The notes under the pieces are model-generated. The model ran no database searches, was not told where the DNA came from, and worked only from the letters and a program-made list of their open reading frames with translations. The position numbers were made by a program, and so were the translations under genes. Positions 43,363 through 51,550 of a DNA stretch of 64,000 nt are shown here, one piece after another. Positions within the stretch are counted from its first letter, which is position 1; each line of letters opens with the position of its first letter. This stretch comes from Streptomyces sp. DvalAA-43 (GTDB taxonomy: Bacteria; Actinomycetota; Actinomycetes; Streptomycetales; Streptomycetaceae), in the NCBI RefSeq assembly GCF_900091725.1, contig NZ_FMBW01000071.1, forward strand, positions 434,001-498,000, given 5' to 3'.

Positions 43363-44742
43363 TCAGCCCACGAGCGCGTCGGGCTTCCCCTTGCTGCGCG
43401 GTCGTTCGTCGACCATCTTGCCCCAGACGATCAAACGGTACGTACTCGTGAATTCCGGCGTACAGGTCGTCAGCGTGATGTACCGGCCCGGACCGGTGAA
43501 CCCGGACCCCTGCGGAACGGGACCGATCACCGAGACATTGGACGGCGACGTCTGCGGCAGGGTCTTCGTCGTCTTGTACGTGTAGTACGCGTCCTGGGTC
43601 TCGACCACGATCAGGTCGCCGGGGTTCAGCCGGTTGATGTAGCGGAACGGCTCGCCGTGCGTGTTCCGGTGGCCGGCCAGGGCGAAATTGCCCTGCTTGG
43701 CCGACGGCATCGCGGTGCGGAGCGTGCCCTCGCTGTAGTGGCCGACCATGCCCCGGTCGAGGACCTTCTCCTTGCTGGTGCCCTCGGCGATCGGAGCGAC
43801 CACATCCAGCTTGGGGATGTGGATGATGGCGAACCCCTGTCCCGCTTCGAACTCACCGGGGTTGCGGTCGCCCTTCGCCCAGTCGTCCTGGATCTTGTGC
43901 GTCTCCTTGCCGGCGTACTGGTCGGCGCGCACATTCGTCCACCACAGCTGGTAGGTGACGAACAGCAGCATCAGCACGCCGAGCGTGATGAACAGCTCCC
44001 CGGTGACCCGGCTGGCCACCACCGCCGGGCTGTCCTTGGCGGCGCGCGCCGCCCGCCGTGCCTCGACGCGCGACATCGGCTTGTCGGCCGGTGCGGCGGC
44101 CGTCGTCGCCGTCTCCGGCCGCGGTTCGGCGCGGCGGCGGCCCCGGCCCTTGGCGGCGCGACGGCGTTCGGCGCGGCCCCCGGTGCGCGGTTCCGGATCG
44201 GTGCCTTCGGGCTTCTGTGCGGACTCCACGAGATCTTCCGCGTCACCCGCCGGGGCCCGGTCCCGGTCCGGCCCGGGCCCCGGCGGGGCGTCCGGCCGGA
44301 GCCGGGGCAGGCCGACCGTCCGGTCGTCGAGCGGGCGGGGAGGGGGGGCGGGATGCGCCCGGGGCTCCGGAACGGGTGCCGTCGCGGGCGTCTGCCGCCC
44401 GTACCAGTCCCGTTCAAAGCCCTCGGGGTCGTACCACTCGCGGGGAGTCGCCTCGGGGCTCTGTGCCCCGTAGGGCGCCTGCGCCCTGGGCCCGGCCTGT
44501 GGCCGCGTGTCGGGGGCGCGGTGCTGCCCCTGCCCCGCCCCTGGTGCCTCGGCAGCCCCCGCCGCCTCGTCCGGGATGTCGTCCGTCCTGAACCACGGGG
44601 AGGCGTGCCGCCCCGGCAGCGGATCGTTCAGCGGATCCGCCAGCCGGTCGACCGCCGCCTCGAACGCGCCCGCGGACTCGTACGTTCCCTGCTCGTACGG
44701 GCCGTCCTGTCCGGCGTCGTGTTCGGGGCGGAGTGCGGTCAC
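43363..44742 (-). CDS. Class E sortase with long disordered N-terminal region
   Basis: The 459-residue protein carries about 220 residues of Pro/Arg/Glu-rich low complexity before a basic KGRGRRRAEPR stretch and a membrane helix (ELFITLGVLMLLFVTYQLWW, about 238-258). The sortase domain has His in NFALAGHRNTHGE, Cys in TLTTCTP and Arg in TYRLIVW. It is likely the housekeeping class E enzyme, as family members with extended N-termini occur in Streptomyces. The GTG at 44742 overlaps the pabA stop (GTGA), which fixes the start and shows coupling to pabA. Confidence 0.93.
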   Translation of the reverse strand: MTALRPEHDAGQDGPYEQGTYESAGAFEAAVDRLADPLNDPLPGRHASPWFRTDDIPDEAAGAAEAPGAGQGQHRAPDTRPQAGPRAQAPYGAQSPEATPREWYDPEGFERDWYGRQTPATAPVPEPRAHPAPPPRPLDDRTVGLPRLRPDAPPGPGPDRDRAPAGDAEDLVESAQKPEGTDPEPRTGGRAERRRAAKGRGRRRAEPRPETATTAAAPADKPMSRVEARRAARAAKDSPAVVASRVTGELFITLGVLMLLFVTYQLWWTNVRADQYAGKETHKIQDDWAKGDRNPGEFEAGQGFAIIHIPKLDVVAPIAEGTSKEKVLDRGMVGHYSEGTLRTAMPSAKQGNFALAGHRNTHGEPFRYINRLNPGDLIVVETQDAYYTYKTTKTLPQTSPSNVSVIGPVPQGSGFTGPGRYITLTTCTPEFTSTYRLIVWGKMVDERPRSKGKPDALVG

Positions 44743-45377
44743 GCGACGGCCTTGCCCACCACCGGCGCGAGCCCCGCGGACCGCGCGACGGCTCCTGTGT
44801 CGCCGCACTGCGCCAGCCAGTTGGCCAGCATCAGGTGCCCGTACTCGGTCAGCACCGACTCCGGGTGGAACTGCACACCCTCCACCGGTAGTTCGCGGTG
44901 GCGCAGCCCCATGATGATGCCGTCGGCGGTCCGCGCCGTCACCTCCAGCTCCGCCGGGACGGTGTCCGGCTCGGCGGCGAGCGAGTGGTAGCGGGTCGCG
45001 GTGAAGGGGGACGGCAGGCCCGCGAAGACCCCCGCCCCCTCATGGGTCACCGGCGAGGTCTTGCCGTGCAGCAGCTCCGGGGCGCGGTCCACCACACCGC
45101 CGTACGCCACCGCCATCGACTGCATGCCCAGGCAGACCCCGAAGACCGGGACGCCCGTCGCCGCGCAGTGGCGCACCATCTCGACGCAGACACCCGCCTG
45201 CTCCGGGGTGCCGGGACCGGGCGACAGCAGGACGCCGTCGAAACCGTCCTGGGCGTGTGCCGTGGTCACCTCGTCGTTGCGCAGCACCTCGCACTCGGCG
45301 CCGAGCTGGTAGAGGTACTGGACGAGGTTGAAGACAAAGCTGTCGTAGTTGTCCACGACAAGAATGCGGGCACTCAC
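44739..45377 (-). CDS. pabA: Aminodeoxychorismate/anthranilate synthase glutaminase component PabA
   Basis: The 212-residue class I glutamine amidotransferase has LVVDNYDSFVFNLVQYL, the oxyanion strand LLSPGPGTPEQAG, catalytic Cys in VFGVCLGMQSM and the His/Glu pair in VEGVQFHPESVLTEYG. It supplies ammonia to PabB for p-aminobenzoate and folate, or to TrpE. Finding it between sortases is a conserved Streptomyces arrangement with no obvious functional tie. GTG 45377 overlaps the stop of the small membrane protein. The frame is open further upstream but without similarity. Confidence 0.95.
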   Translation of the reverse strand: MSARILVVDNYDSFVFNLVQYLYQLGAECEVLRNDEVTTAHAQDGFDGVLLSPGPGTPEQAGVCVEMVRHCAATGVPVFGVCLGMQSMAVAYGGVVDRAPELLHGKTSPVTHEGAGVFAGLPSPFTATRYHSLAAEPDTVPAELEVTARTADGIIMGLRHRELPVEGVQFHPESVLTEYGHLMLANWLAQCGDTGAVARSAGLAPVVGKAVA

Positions 45378-45556
45378 TGGCCGCCCCCCGTCCCGGTCGA
45401 GCCGTCGACCGTCACATCGCCGAACGGAAGCAGCGGCTCCGCCCAGGGGAAGACGTACTGGAAGAGCGCGTAGACGACGGCCAGCACCAACACGAGCGAG
45501 ATGAGCGCACGCACCCATGCGTTGCCCGGCAGATGCCGCCAGATCCAGCCGTACAT
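45374..45556 (-). CDS. Small single-pass membrane protein, 60 residues
   Basis: The 60-residue protein has one hydrophobic helix (ALISLVLVLAVVYALFQYVF, about 17-36) after a Trp-rich start (MYGWIWRHLPGNAW) and an acidic Gly/Ser tail. It is coupled to pabA by a 4-base overlap and lies 56 bp after the third sortase. Such small proteins are annotated as hypothetical in Streptomyces. Its presence within the sortase operon suggests a membrane partner, but there is no direct evidence. Confidence 0.8.
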   Translation of the reverse strand: MYGWIWRHLPGNAWVRALISLVLVLAVVYALFQYVFPWAEPLLPFGDVTVDGSTGTGGGQ

Positions 45557-45612
45557 GCTGTCCCCTCCATTCGGTACGAGACCAGACTAAAGGGCGGGGG
45601 CAGGAGCGTGGG

Positions 45613-46329
45613 TCAGCTGTGGAAAGCTGCCGGTTTGCCTTCGGTCACAGGCTGGGTGGCATCGAGGTGCGCCCAGGCGATCAGCCGGTGGCTGCTGCCC
45701 CATTCGGGGTCGCAGGTGGTCAGCGTCAGATAGCGGCCCGGCCCGTCGAAGCCCGACTTACGGGGGACGGGATCGATGACCCCGATGTCGCTCGGCACCG
45801 TCCGGTAGGGCTTCCTGCCGATGCGGTACGTGAACCACGTCGTCCCGTCCGTCAGCACCACCGCGTCGCCGGGACGCAGCTCCGGGAAGTCCTTGAACGG
45901 ATCCCCGTAGGTGCGGCGGTGTCCGGCCACCGCGAAATTGCCCGTCGCCCCGAGACGGGCGGTCCCCGTGTAATGCCCCAGCCCCTTCTGCAAGGTCCTG
46001 ACCTCGGTGTTCTCCAGGACGGGCCACTCCCAGCCCTTGCCGAAGCGGGGGATGTACATCATCGCGAACGGCTTGCCGTCCCGGTACGCGGCCGGGGCGG
46101 GAGGCTCCTTCGACGCATTCGGCGCGTTCGGTGTCGCGGAGGAGCGCGGAGGGGGCGCGGACACCGGCCCATGCGCCCACCGGCTCCGCAGGGAGTCGAT
46201 CTGGCCCTCGGTCGCGTCGGCCGCCTGCACCCCGGTCCAGAACAGCACGTACACCACAAAGAGAACGATCAGGGCACCGATGGTGATGCAGAGTTCGCTG
46301 AACGTCCTGACGATCAGTCGCACCGACAC
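45613..46329 (-). CDS. Class E sortase (third copy in operon)
   Basis: The 238-residue protein has an N-terminal helix (ITIGALIVLFVVYVLFWTGV) and a sortase domain with His in NFAVAGHRRTYGD, Cys in TLTTCDP and Arg in SSHRLIAW. The Cys is followed by Asp rather than Thr, unlike the two other sortases here, which may shift substrate choice. GTG at 46329 has GGAGG 8 bases upstream. It follows the DUF881 gene by 26 bp. Confidence 0.92.
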   Translation of the reverse strand: MSVRLIVRTFSELCITIGALIVLFVVYVLFWTGVQAADATEGQIDSLRSRWAHGPVSAPPPRSSATPNAPNASKEPPAPAAYRDGKPFAMMYIPRFGKGWEWPVLENTEVRTLQKGLGHYTGTARLGATGNFAVAGHRRTYGDPFKDFPELRPGDAVVLTDGTTWFTYRIGRKPYRTVPSDIGVIDPVPRKSGFDGPGRYLTLTTCDPEWGSSHRLIAWAHLDATQPVTEGKPAAFHS

Positions 46330-46355
46330 CTGGCCGGCCTCCCCACAGCCGTTCG

Positions 46356-47123
46356 CTACTTCACGGGCTCCGCGTAGTGGAGGTCCACTGTGCCCGAGTA
46401 GCCGGGAAGAGTCACCGCCTCGTGCTCCTCGACTTTCCAGCCGAGCCCGTACGCCTTCACATACAGCAGGTAGTTGCTGATCGCCGGGGAGCCGTTCAGC
46501 GCCTGCTTGAGCTTGCCCGGGTCGCCGACCGCGGTGATCTTGTACGGCGGGGAGTAGACCCGGCCCTGGAGGATCAGGGTGTTGCCGACGCAGCGCACCG
46601 CGCTGGTGGAGATCAGCCGCTGGTCCATGACCTGGATGCCCCGGGCGCCGCCCTGCCAGAGGGCGTTGACGACCGCCTGGAGGTCCTGCTGGTGAATGAC
46701 CAGGTCGTTGGGTTGCGGGTCGGGGTAGCCGGGGTTGGCGGTGGCGTTGGGCGGGGCGTCGTCGAGGGTGACGGAGACCGAGCGGCCGGTGAGTTTCGTG
46801 GTGCCGCCGGCCCGCTCCAGCTCCTTGAGCCGGGCCTCCTCCGCCTTGGTGCTGCTGTCGTCCCGCCGGACGAGGGCGTCGATATCCTGGCGCACGGCCG
46901 CGGTGGTCTCGTCCAGCTGGGCGTTCTTGTTGCTGCGCTGCTGGATGAGGTCGGAGAGCTTCAGCAGCGAGGAGTCGGTGCGGATGTTGGTGCCCTTGGC
47001 CGTATTGGCGCTGGTGACGAAGATCAGTCCGGCGAGGGCGAAGACGGCAGCCGTGAGCACACGGACCGGGTGCCGGAAGGTGCGCCGGACCGGCCCTTGG
47101 GAGGAGTCGGCAGAATTGCTCAA
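46356..47123 (-). CDS. DUF881 family membrane-anchored protein
   Basis: The 255-residue protein has a membrane helix ([19 protein letters not shown], about 22-41), a coiled region (about 55-110) and a DUF881 domain with [33 protein letters not shown] and [23 protein letters not shown] split by short gaps. DUF881 proteins sit next to division genes in many Gram-positive bacteria, with unknown function. The TTG at 47123 matches the usual N-terminus (SNSADS). It heads the minus-strand sortase operon and diverges from crgA across 140 bp. Confidence 0.9.
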   Translation of the reverse strand: MSNSADSSQGPVRRTFRHPVRVLTAAVFALAGLIFVTSANTAKGTNIRTDSSLLKLSDLIQQRSNKNAQLDETTAAVRQDIDALVRRDDSSTKAEEARLKELERAGGTTKLTGRSVSVTLDDAPPNATANPGYPDPQPNDLVIHQQDLQAVVNALWQGGARGIQVMDQRLISTSAVRCVGNTLILQGRVYSPPYKITAVGDPGKLKQALNGSPAISNYLLYVKAYGLGWKVEEHEAVTLPGYSGTVDLHYAEPVK

Positions 47124-47263
47124 CGTACCCTTATCTCCTTCGGCGCCAGGGAAGCACTACGCTAACGGACGCCCGGGGGAGGCAGTATTCCCCCTCGGCC
47201 CCGCCCCGGCGCCAGCCACAGTTACCTGCGCGGTCACGCAGCGCATCGACAGGAGAGTTCCTC

Positions 47264-47518
47264 GTGCCGAAGTCACGTATCCGCAAGAAGGCCGACTTCA
47301 CGCCCCCTCCGGCGAAGCAGGCAACCAACATAAAGCTGACCAGCCGCAGCTGGGTGGCGCCGGTGATGCTGGCGCTCTTCCTGATCGGTCTGGCCTGGAT
47401 CGTCGTCTTCTATGTGACCGACGGCGATCTGCCGATCAAGGACCTGGGGAACTGGAACATCGTCGTCGGCTTCGGCTTCATCGCCGGTGGCTTCGGTGTC
47501 TCCACGCAGTGGAAGTAG
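47264..47518 (+). CDS. crgA: Cell division regulator CrgA
   Basis: The 84-residue protein is a standard CrgA: a basic start ([15 protein letters not shown]), two membrane helices (about 30-50 and 63-80) and the short loop with [11 protein letters not shown]. CrgA inhibits FtsZ ring assembly in Streptomyces aerial hyphae and coordinates divisome and wall synthesis in mycobacteria. It starts at a GTG. Its stop codon lies inside the first unit of a 17-bp repeat. Confidence 0.96.
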   Translation: MPKSRIRKKADFTPPPAKQATNIKLTSRSWVAPVMLALFLIGLAWIVVFYVTDGDLPIKDLGNWNIVVGFGFIAGGFGVSTQWK

Positions 47519-47574
47519 CACCGCAGCGGAAGTAGCACCACAGCCGAAGTGATGCCGCAATGGCGGTAGCGCCG
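47507..47574 (+). repeat. Four-copy 17-bp repeat across the crgA stop
   Basis: Units begin at 47507, 47524, 47541 and 47558. The first two are CAGTGGAAGTAGCACCG and CAGCGGAAGTAGCACCA; the last two are more diverged. The first contains the crgA stop. The period is not a multiple of three. Confidence 0.78.
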
Positions 47575-47625
47575 TGGCACTCTCCCCTGCACGACGGGGC
47601 CCGGTCCCGCAACCCTTGCCCCGAG

Positions 47626-47826
47626 TTACCCACAGCGTTATCCACAGGCGGGGGAAAAGGTCAGACGATCTGTGGATAACTCCCTGACGGTTGACGCCGA
47701 TGTGACTGCAGTCTCCCCCATCGGGGGATGGCACGCCCCTTGTCCCTACTGGAAATACCCAGCTCAGCGACAAGGGGCACAGTTGTTCCCACAGAATGCA
47801 CAAGATCCGGCACCCGCTGTGGACAA
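47626..47826. other. DnaA-box cluster between crgA and the rhomboid gene
   Basis: The intergenic region 47519-47873 contains two perfect TTATCCACA boxes in opposite orientation (47638-47646 forward, 47671-47679 reverse), a perfect TTGTCCACA box in reverse (47818-47826) and a one-mismatch TTACCCACA (47626-47634). No other function is visible there. DnaA binds such boxes. A group of three exact boxes in 190 bp outside oriC is likely to bind DnaA in the cell. Confidence 0.82.
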
Positions 47827-47873
47827 CTACGGCCGCTGACGACCGCCGACGACCGCCCCGAGGGCGATGCCGC

Positions 47874-48800
47874 TCAGGTCAGCGCGGCCGTTCTGAAGAC
47901 GACCACGAGAATCACGGCCACCAGGACCAGGGCGCAGGTGCCGTACTGCACCAGGGCACGCCGCTCGCGGGGTGCGTGCACCATGCCGATCGCGATCAGC
48001 GTGCCCGCGACCAGGCCGCCGACATGCGCCTGCCAGGCGATCCCGCCCCAGGGGTTGAACGTGATGACCAGGTTCACCGCGAGGAGTACGAGCACCGGGC
48101 GCATGTCGTAGTTGAGCCGACGCATGAGCACGGCGGTGGCACCCAGCAGCCCGAAGATCGCCCCGGAGGCTCCGAGTGAGCCCTGCACGGACGCGGCGAG
48201 CCAGTAGCTGAGGGCGCTGCCGGCCAGGCCGGAGATCATGTACAGCGTGAGATAGCGGGCCCGGCCGAGCGCCGATTCCAGCGGTCCGCCGAGCCACCAC
48301 AGCCCCAGCATGTTGAACGCGATGTGCCACAGCTCCTGGTGCAGGAACATCGACGTCACCAGCCGGTACCACTGGCCTTCCGCGACACCTTCGAGCGGCC
48401 CGCCGTAATGGAATCTGGCCCGGCCGATCAGCATCAGCTCGTCGACCAGCCCGGTACCCCTCGCCAGCACCGCGATGTACACGGCCAGATTGATGCCGAG
48501 GAGGATCTTGGTGACGAGGCGGGGGTCGGCCATCACAGCGCCGCCGGTGCCGGCGCCGCCCGCGACGGTGCGCGGCCGACTGTCGGCCGGCCCGTGCCCC
48601 GTACCCGATCCCTGGCGGACGCAGTCCGGGCACTGGAAGCCGACCGAGGCGTCGACCATGCACTCGGGGCAGATCGGGCGCTCACAGCGGGTGCAGCGGA
48701 TGTTCGCCTCGCGACCGGGGTGGCGGTAGCAGCTGAGCGAGCCGTCCGCGGCAGCGGACTGGTCCGTGTCTCCCGGCGGCTGCCGGTCCATCGGTCCCAT
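47874..48800 (-). CDS. Rhomboid family intramembrane serine protease with N-terminal zinc-binding motif
   Basis: The 308-residue protein has a B-box-like cysteine/histidine motif at about 26-75 (CYRHPGREANIRCTRC, then CPECM and CPDC) followed by a rhomboid domain with six helices. The catalytic Ser lies in GASGAIFGLLGA and the His in GGIAWQAHVGGLVAG. Rhomboids cleave membrane helices of other proteins. The start is uncertain among GTG 48803, ATG 48800 and ATG 48788; ATG 48800 is used. Confidence 0.92.
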   Translation of the reverse strand: MGPMDRQPPGDTDQSAAADGSLSCYRHPGREANIRCTRCERPICPECMVDASVGFQCPDCVRQGSGTGHGPADSRPRTVAGGAGTGGAVMADPRLVTKILLGINLAVYIAVLARGTGLVDELMLIGRARFHYGGPLEGVAEGQWYRLVTSMFLHQELWHIAFNMLGLWWLGGPLESALGRARYLTLYMISGLAGSALSYWLAASVQGSLGASGAIFGLLGATAVLMRRLNYDMRPVLVLLAVNLVITFNPWGGIAWQAHVGGLVAGTLIAIGMVHAPRERRALVQYGTCALVLVAVILVVVFRTAALT

Positions 48801-48947
48801 CACTTCCCGGTCCCTTCGGTCCTCGTCATGGCGAGCACGGCACGCGCGACTCCGCCCCGCCCGTCCGCTATGTAACAGTACGGACGGGCGGGGCGGTTGG
48901 TTCCCGAAAAGGGAATCAGTGTGTGATCACTCGATGACCACAGGTGA

Positions 48948-49475
48948 TCAACGGGTCTCGATGACGACCGACTCGATCACGACGTCCTGCACCGGGCGGT
49001 CGGTGCGGGCGTTGGTCGGAGTGGCGGCGATGTCGTCCACGACCTTCTTGCTGGCGTCGTCGGCGACCTCGCCGAAGATGGTGTGCTTGCCGGTCAGCCA
49101 GGCGGTCGGCGACACGGTCACGAAGAACTGCGAGCCGTTGGTACCCGGGCCCGCGTTGGCCATGGCCAGCAGGTACGGCTTGTTGAAGGCGAGGTCGGGG
49201 TGGAACTCGTCCGCGAACTCGTACCCCGGGCCACCGGTGCCGTTGCCGAGCGGGTCGCCGCCCTGGATCATGAAGCCGCTGATGACACGGTGGAAGACGG
49301 TGCCGTCGTACAGCTTGTCCGTCGTCCGCTCGCCGGTCGCCGGGTGCGTCCACTCCCGCTCGCCCTTGGCGAGCTCGACGAAGTTCTTGACCGTCTTGGG
49401 CGCGTGGTTCGGCAGAAGCCTGATCTCGATGTCGCCCTGGTTGGTCTTCAAGGTGGCGTAAAGCTGCTCAGCCAC
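48948..49475 (-). CDS. ppiA: Peptidyl-prolyl cis-trans isomerase, cyclophilin type
   Basis: The 175-residue protein is a cyclophilin: YDGTVFHRVISGFMIQGGDP, NAGPGTNGSQFFVT and GKHTIFGEV are catalytic-groove segments. It is cytoplasmic, with no signal peptide, and speeds prolyl isomerisation during folding. GTG at 49475 has GGAAGG 6 bases upstream; the longer open frame to 49715 lacks similarity. It lies in a head-to-head arrangement with the DUF5324 gene across 365 bp. Confidence 0.95.
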   Translation of the reverse strand: MAEQLYATLKTNQGDIEIRLLPNHAPKTVKNFVELAKGEREWTHPATGERTTDKLYDGTVFHRVISGFMIQGGDPLGNGTGGPGYEFADEFHPDLAFNKPYLLAMANAGPGTNGSQFFVTVSPTAWLTGKHTIFGEVADDASKKVVDDIAATPTNARTDRPVQDVVIESVVIETR

Positions 49476-49840
49476 GATCTGCCTTCCGTAAGTCTTCGGT
49501 GACGTTGAGTCCTCGGTGACGTTCACCAATGTCTTCCTCAGTGACGTCCATCGATCCTCGCACGGACCGTGCGCTCCGGCGCCCGGCCGCCACCGGCCCT
49601 CGCCCCCCGCAGGAACAAATGCGGCCAAGTGCGTGACGGAGCGGCGCGGGCCGGAGCGAACCATGGCATTGTCGTCGGCAAGCTCCCCTTGCACCGCATT
49701 GCCCAGAAGTTTCATTCATGAGCCGAATGAAACGAATGACCCGGATGCCCGCCCCACATGCCATACAGGACTCCGGCAGGCATGATCTCGAAATGGGTGG
49801 AAAGGCGGAGTGTCTACCCGCCACCAAGGAGGAGGATCCC
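49476..49840. promoter_or_regulatory. ppiA/DUF5324 divergent region with inverted repeat
   Basis: The 365-bp gap holds three copies of a GTGACGT-type element near the ppiA start (around 49499-49546). It also holds a 9-bp inverted repeat, GTTTCATTC-N7-GAATGAAAC (49709-49733), 107 bp before the plus-strand GTG. No convincing gene is seen in it. Confidence 0.6.
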
Positions 49841-50569
49841 GTGACCCGCATCGACAGCGTGCGCGCCGCAACCGACTCGGCGAAGGACAGCGTGCAGCAC
49901 GCCGCGGAAGTGGTGGCGCCCTACGCCGACACGGCCAAGGAACAGGCCGCACAGCTCGCGTACGAGGCCCGCACGCGGCTCGCGCCGAAGGTGTCCAAGG
50001 CGGCCCAGCAGGCCCGCGTCCAGTACGACGCGCATCTCGCACCCCGTATCGAACTGGCCCTCACCCATGTGCCGCCCAAGGTCGACGAGGCCGGCCGCCG
50101 CGCGGCGCTGCACACCCGCCGGGCGGCCCGCACCGCTGCGGACTACACGGTGCCGCGGGTCGAGCACGCGATGGCCCTGGCCCAGCCCGTGGCCGAGGAG
50201 GCATCGGCCCGCAGCGCCGCCGCGCTGGCCGCGCTGCGCGGGCAGGTCACGCCGGACGAGATCCGGCAGCTGATCAGGAAGCACGAGCGGCGGGCGAAGG
50301 CCGGACGGCTGTTCAAGGGGCTCGTCGTGGCCGGCCTCGTGGCGGGCAGCGCCTATGCCGTCTGGCGGTGGTGGGACAAGCAGGCCAACCCCGACTGGCT
50401 GGTAGAGCCGCCCGCTGCCACGGAGGTCTCCGACCGTGCGCCGCTGACCTCGGTCGACGGCAGCGGCCCGACCTCGCTCGACCCCGAGGTCCGGGCCAAG
50501 CAGGCCGGGGCGGAGGGGACGGACGGCCCGGAGGACGTGGACGGCACCGGCCCGGACGACCGCCGCTGA
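49841..50569 (+). CDS. DUF5324-like Ala/Arg-rich membrane protein
   Basis: The 242-residue protein is mainly amphipathic helix rich in Ala, Arg and Glu (about 1-155, DSAKDSVQHAAEVVAPYADTA and APRIELALTHVPPKV). One membrane helix follows (LFKGLVVAGLVAGSAYAVWRWW, about 165-185), then an acidic disordered tail. It resembles the DUF5324 family of Streptomyces. The helical half recalls apolipoprotein-like or LEA-like repeats, but function is unknown. GGAGGAGG lies 6 bases before the GTG. Confidence 0.82.
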   Translation: MTRIDSVRAATDSAKDSVQHAAEVVAPYADTAKEQAAQLAYEARTRLAPKVSKAAQQARVQYDAHLAPRIELALTHVPPKVDEAGRRAALHTRRAARTAADYTVPRVEHAMALAQPVAEEASARSAAALAALRGQVTPDEIRQLIRKHERRAKAGRLFKGLVVAGLVAGSAYAVWRWWDKQANPDWLVEPPAATEVSDRAPLTSVDGSGPTSLDPEVRAKQAGAEGTDGPEDVDGTGPDDRR

Positions 50570-50630
50570 GCCCGCCCCGAACGACGGACCCGCGCCGCCC
50601 GGCCGACCGGCGGACAGCGGGAGCACGCAG

Positions 50631-50669
50631 AACCCCCTCCGACCGCGTTCGTGCCGGTCGGAGGGGGTT
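50631..50669. terminator. Hairpin between DUF5324 gene and tRNA-Ala
   Basis: AACCCCCTCCGACC and GGTCGGAGGGGGTT make a 14-bp stem with an 11-base loop. It lies 61 bp after the plus-strand stop and 8 bp beyond the 3' end of the minus-strand tRNA. Confidence 0.88.
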
Positions 50670-50677
50670 CGTGTGTG

Positions 50678-50750
50678 TGGAGCCTAGGAGATTCGAACTC
50701 CTGACATCTGCCTTGCAAAGGCAGCGCTCTACCAACTGAGCTAAGGCCCC
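50678..50750 (-). tRNA. tRNA-Ala (anticodon TGC)
   Basis: The minus strand folds into a 73-base cloverleaf: acceptor GGGGCCT with AGGCTCC (one G-T pair), anticodon arm CTGCC-TTTGCAA-GGCAG with TGC, and T loop GTTCGAATC. CCA is not encoded. Confidence 0.96.
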
Positions 50751-50921
50751 TGAATACGGACAGCCCCGGACGCTTCAGCGTCTCGGCCACCGCCGCAGAC
50801 CAGAGTACCGGGTACTCCCCGGAATCCTGCAAAAAAGATGGGGACTCCCGGTGGGCGACCACTCTCCGTAAGATGCTCGGCGAGGTTCGCAGCAGCGAAG
50901 CCGCAGCGAAGGGGAGACGCC

Positions 50922-51470
50922 ATGGACGCAGCGCAGCAAGAGGCAACGGCAAGAGCCAGGGAGCTTCAGCGCAGTTGGTACGGAGAGCCCCTCGGTGCGC
51001 TCTTCCGCCGGCTGATCGATGATCTCGGCCTGAACCAGGCCCGGCTCGCCGCCGTCCTCGGGCTGTCCGCCCCCATGCTCTCCCAGCTGATGAGCGGCCA
51101 GCGGGCGAAGATCGGCAACCCCGCGGTCGTCCAGCGTGTGCAGGCGCTCCAGGAGTTGGCCGGACAGGTCGCGGACGGCAGCGTCAGCGCGGGCGAGGCC
51201 ACCGACCGCATGGAAGAGATCAAGAAGTCCCAGGGCGGCTCCGTCCTCACCGGCACCGGCCAGACCTCGACCACCGGCGGCGCCCCCACCGTCCGGCGCG
51301 TGGTCCGCGAGATCCAGTCGCTGCTGCGGTCCGTCTCGGCCGCCGGTGACATCATCGATGCCGCCGCCGCCCTCGCCCCGACCCACCCGGAACTGGCAGA
51401 GTTCCTCAAGGTGTACGGCGCGGGACGCACCGCGGACGCGGTGGCGCACTACGAGGGACACCAGAGCTAG
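50922..51470 (+). CDS. Helix-turn-helix (XRE-like) DNA-binding protein
   Basis: The 182-residue protein has a helix-turn-helix near residues 22-65 (LFRRLIDDLGLNQARLAAVLGLSAPMLSQLMSGQRAKIGNP, in two parts) and a helical C-terminal half (about 105-180) of unknown fold. It lies 80 bp upstream of a Ser/Thr kinase gene and may be co-transcribed with it. The ATG at 50922 follows ggggag. Such pairs suggest a kinase-regulated transcription factor, which is inference. The target genes are unknown. Confidence 0.85.
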   Translation: MDAAQQEATARARELQRSWYGEPLGALFRRLIDDLGLNQARLAAVLGLSAPMLSQLMSGQRAKIGNPAVVQRVQALQELAGQVADGSVSAGEATDRMEEIKKSQGGSVLTGTGQTSTTGGAPTVRRVVREIQSLLRSVSAAGDIIDAAAALAPTHPELAEFLKVYGAGRTADAVAHYEGHQS

Positions 51471-51550
51471 CTTTCGTCCGGACCGGACCGGGCACTGCCC
51501 CCGAGAACCGGCCGTGGGCCCAACAAGGAACTGGGAGCGGGCACAGCGCA

